From: Streptomyces sp. NBC_01707
Lineage (GTDB): Bacteria > Actinomycetota > Actinomycetes > Streptomycetales > Streptomycetaceae
NCBI RefSeq assembly: GCF_041438805.1
Contig: NZ_CP109190.1
Span: 7,688,001 to 7,752,000, forward strand
Length of the DNA stretch: 64,000 nucleotides
Direction of reading: 5' to 3'
Part shown: in pieces, positions 63,256-64,000 of the stretch
Layout of the letters: every line of letters starts with the position of its first letter
Position numbering within the stretch: position 1 is the first letter of the stretch
Program-made: the position numbers and the translations under genes
Notes under the pieces: model-generated
Told to the model about the DNA's origin: nothing
The model's input: the letters and a program-made list of their open reading frames with translations, nothing else
The model's database searches: none

Positions 63256-64000
63256 ATGAGAGTGCGTACGACAAGTGCGGCAGTCTGCGCCGTACTGCTG
63301 GCCGTCACTGCCCTCGCGGGCTGCAACCGCGAGTCCACCGACGACGGCGCCGGCGCCGGGAAGGTCGGCATCGACCTGCCGCGCAGCGACAGCGACTTCT
63401 GGAACTCGTACCAGAGCTACATCGAGAAGGGCGTCAAGGCGGGCGACGTCAAGGCACTGCCCCTGACCAACTCCCAGAACGACATAGGCAAGCTCGTCGC
63501 CAACGTCCAGACCTTCACCGACCAGGGCGCCAAGGCCGTGGTGATGGCCCCGCAGGACACCGGCGCCATCGCCGAGTCGCTGAACACGCTGAACGACAAG
63601 AAGATCCCGGTCGTCAGTGTCGACACCCGCCCCGACAAGGGCAACGTCTACATGGTGGTGCGTGCCGACAACAAGGCGTACGGCACCAACGCCTGCAAGT
63701 ACCTCGGCGAGCAGCTGAAGGGCAAGGGCAAGGTCGTCGAGTTCCAGGGCGACCTGTCCTCGATCAACGGCCGCGACCGGTCCCAGGCCTTCAAGTCCTG
63801 CATGGACAAGGACTACCCGGGCATCAAGGTCTTCGAGCTGGCCACCGACTGGAAGGGCGACGTGGCGTCCGCCAAACTCCAGTCGACGCTCGCCGCGCAC
63901 CCCGACATCAACGGCATCTACATGCAGGCCGGCGGCGTCTTCCTGCAGCCCACGCTCGCGCTCCTGGAGCAGAAGAAACTGCTGAAGCCGGCCGGTACGG
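63256..64000 (+). CDS. sugar ABC transporter substrate-binding lipoprotein (3' end cut)
   Basis: A secreted lipoprotein truncated by the right edge; 248 residues are visible. The signal peptide ends in the lipobox LAGC with the lipidated cysteine followed by NRESTDD. The mature part reads VGIDLPRSDSDFWNSYQSYI, PLTNSQNDIGKLVANVQTF and VSVDTRPDKGNVYMVVRADN, the periplasmic-binding-protein type I (ribose/galactose-like, LacI-fold) pattern. It delivers a monosaccharide to an ABC importer that presumably lies to the right. The 85 bases before it hold AAGGACGGGA as ribosome site. The upstream genes suggest L-fucose or a related deoxy-sugar. Confidence 0.9.
   Translation, partial: MRVRTTSAAVCAVLLAVTALAGCNRESTDDGAGAGKVGIDLPRSDSDFWNSYQSYIEKGVKAGDVKALPLTNSQNDIGKLVANVQTFTDQGAKAVVMAPQDTGAIAESLNTLNDKKIPVVSVDTRPDKGNVYMVVRADNKAYGTNACKYLGEQLKGKGKVVEFQGDLSSINGRDRSQAFKSCMDKDYPGIKVFELATDWKGDVASAKLQSTLAAHPDINGIYMQAGGVFLQPTLALLEQKKLLKPAGT

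Overview
The window is chromosomal DNA of a high-GC actinomycete, almost certainly a Streptomyces. The support comes from the proteins: a short and a long chaplin side by side (44.0-45.2 kb), mycothiol synthesis and use (MshC at 55.3 kb, a mycothiol-dependent formaldehyde dehydrogenase at 24.8 kb), a ParJ/PAC2 protein (59.7 kb), an F420-type luciferase-like oxidoreductase, frequent GTG starts, and many long antisense ORF shadows typical of very GC-rich coding DNA. All assignments are made by eye from motifs, gene order and remembered families; no database search was possible.

Layout. 0-5.3 kb: a fatty-acid-type catabolic locus with an SDR (cut by the window edge), an acyl-CoA synthetase and a TetR regulator on +, facing an acyl-CoA dehydrogenase and an APH-fold kinase on -. 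The last two look like the two halves of animal ACAD10/11, suggesting 4-hydroxyacyl-CoA degradation. 5.4-16.2 kb: glucarate dehydratase, a quinone-oxidoreductase-like protein, two DUF202 membrane proteins with a Nudix hydrolase, a DMT exporter, an FAD dehydrogenase, two tiny secreted SH3-like proteins, an ASCH protein, a TPR-like protein and an APC permease. 16.3-20.5 kb: a YedY-type molybdoenzyme with a cytochrome b partner, then the gluconate module (permease, kinase, divergent GntR/FadR regulator).

20.5-42.2 kb is a block of mixed catabolic and redox genes ending at a tRNA-Leu(GAG): TetR / permease / amidohydrolase, mscR with a metallo-beta-lactamase-fold hydrolase, an RluA pseudouridine synthase, a lacZ-type beta-galactosidase with a LacI-type operator, an SDR, cytochrome bd-type oxidase genes cydAB, a cysteine-bearing GMC oxidoreductase with a cyclase-family hydrolase, a GH15 enzyme, aldose 1-epimerase and a CPA1 antiporter.

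42.5-60.8 kb looks like conserved Streptomyces core: M20 peptidase, chpH and chpC, a DUF5703 protein, a RecD-like protein with worn-out ATPase motifs, an aldo/keto reductase, an LLM oxidoreductase, a ferritin-like protein, CorA, a histidine phosphatase, DUF3090, an SCO1664-type protein, mshC and parJ. A secreted GH31 glycosidase sits between mshC and parJ. 61.0-64.0 kb starts an L-fucose-type sugar-acid operon: fuconate dehydratase, SDR and a sugar ABC binding lipoprotein that runs off the end.

The unifying theme is sugar and sugar-acid use (gluconate, glucarate, galactosides, alpha-glucosides, fuconate), each unit with its own promoter-proximal palindrome, set among housekeeping and developmental genes. 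No CRISPR array, transposase, integrase or rRNA gene was seen.
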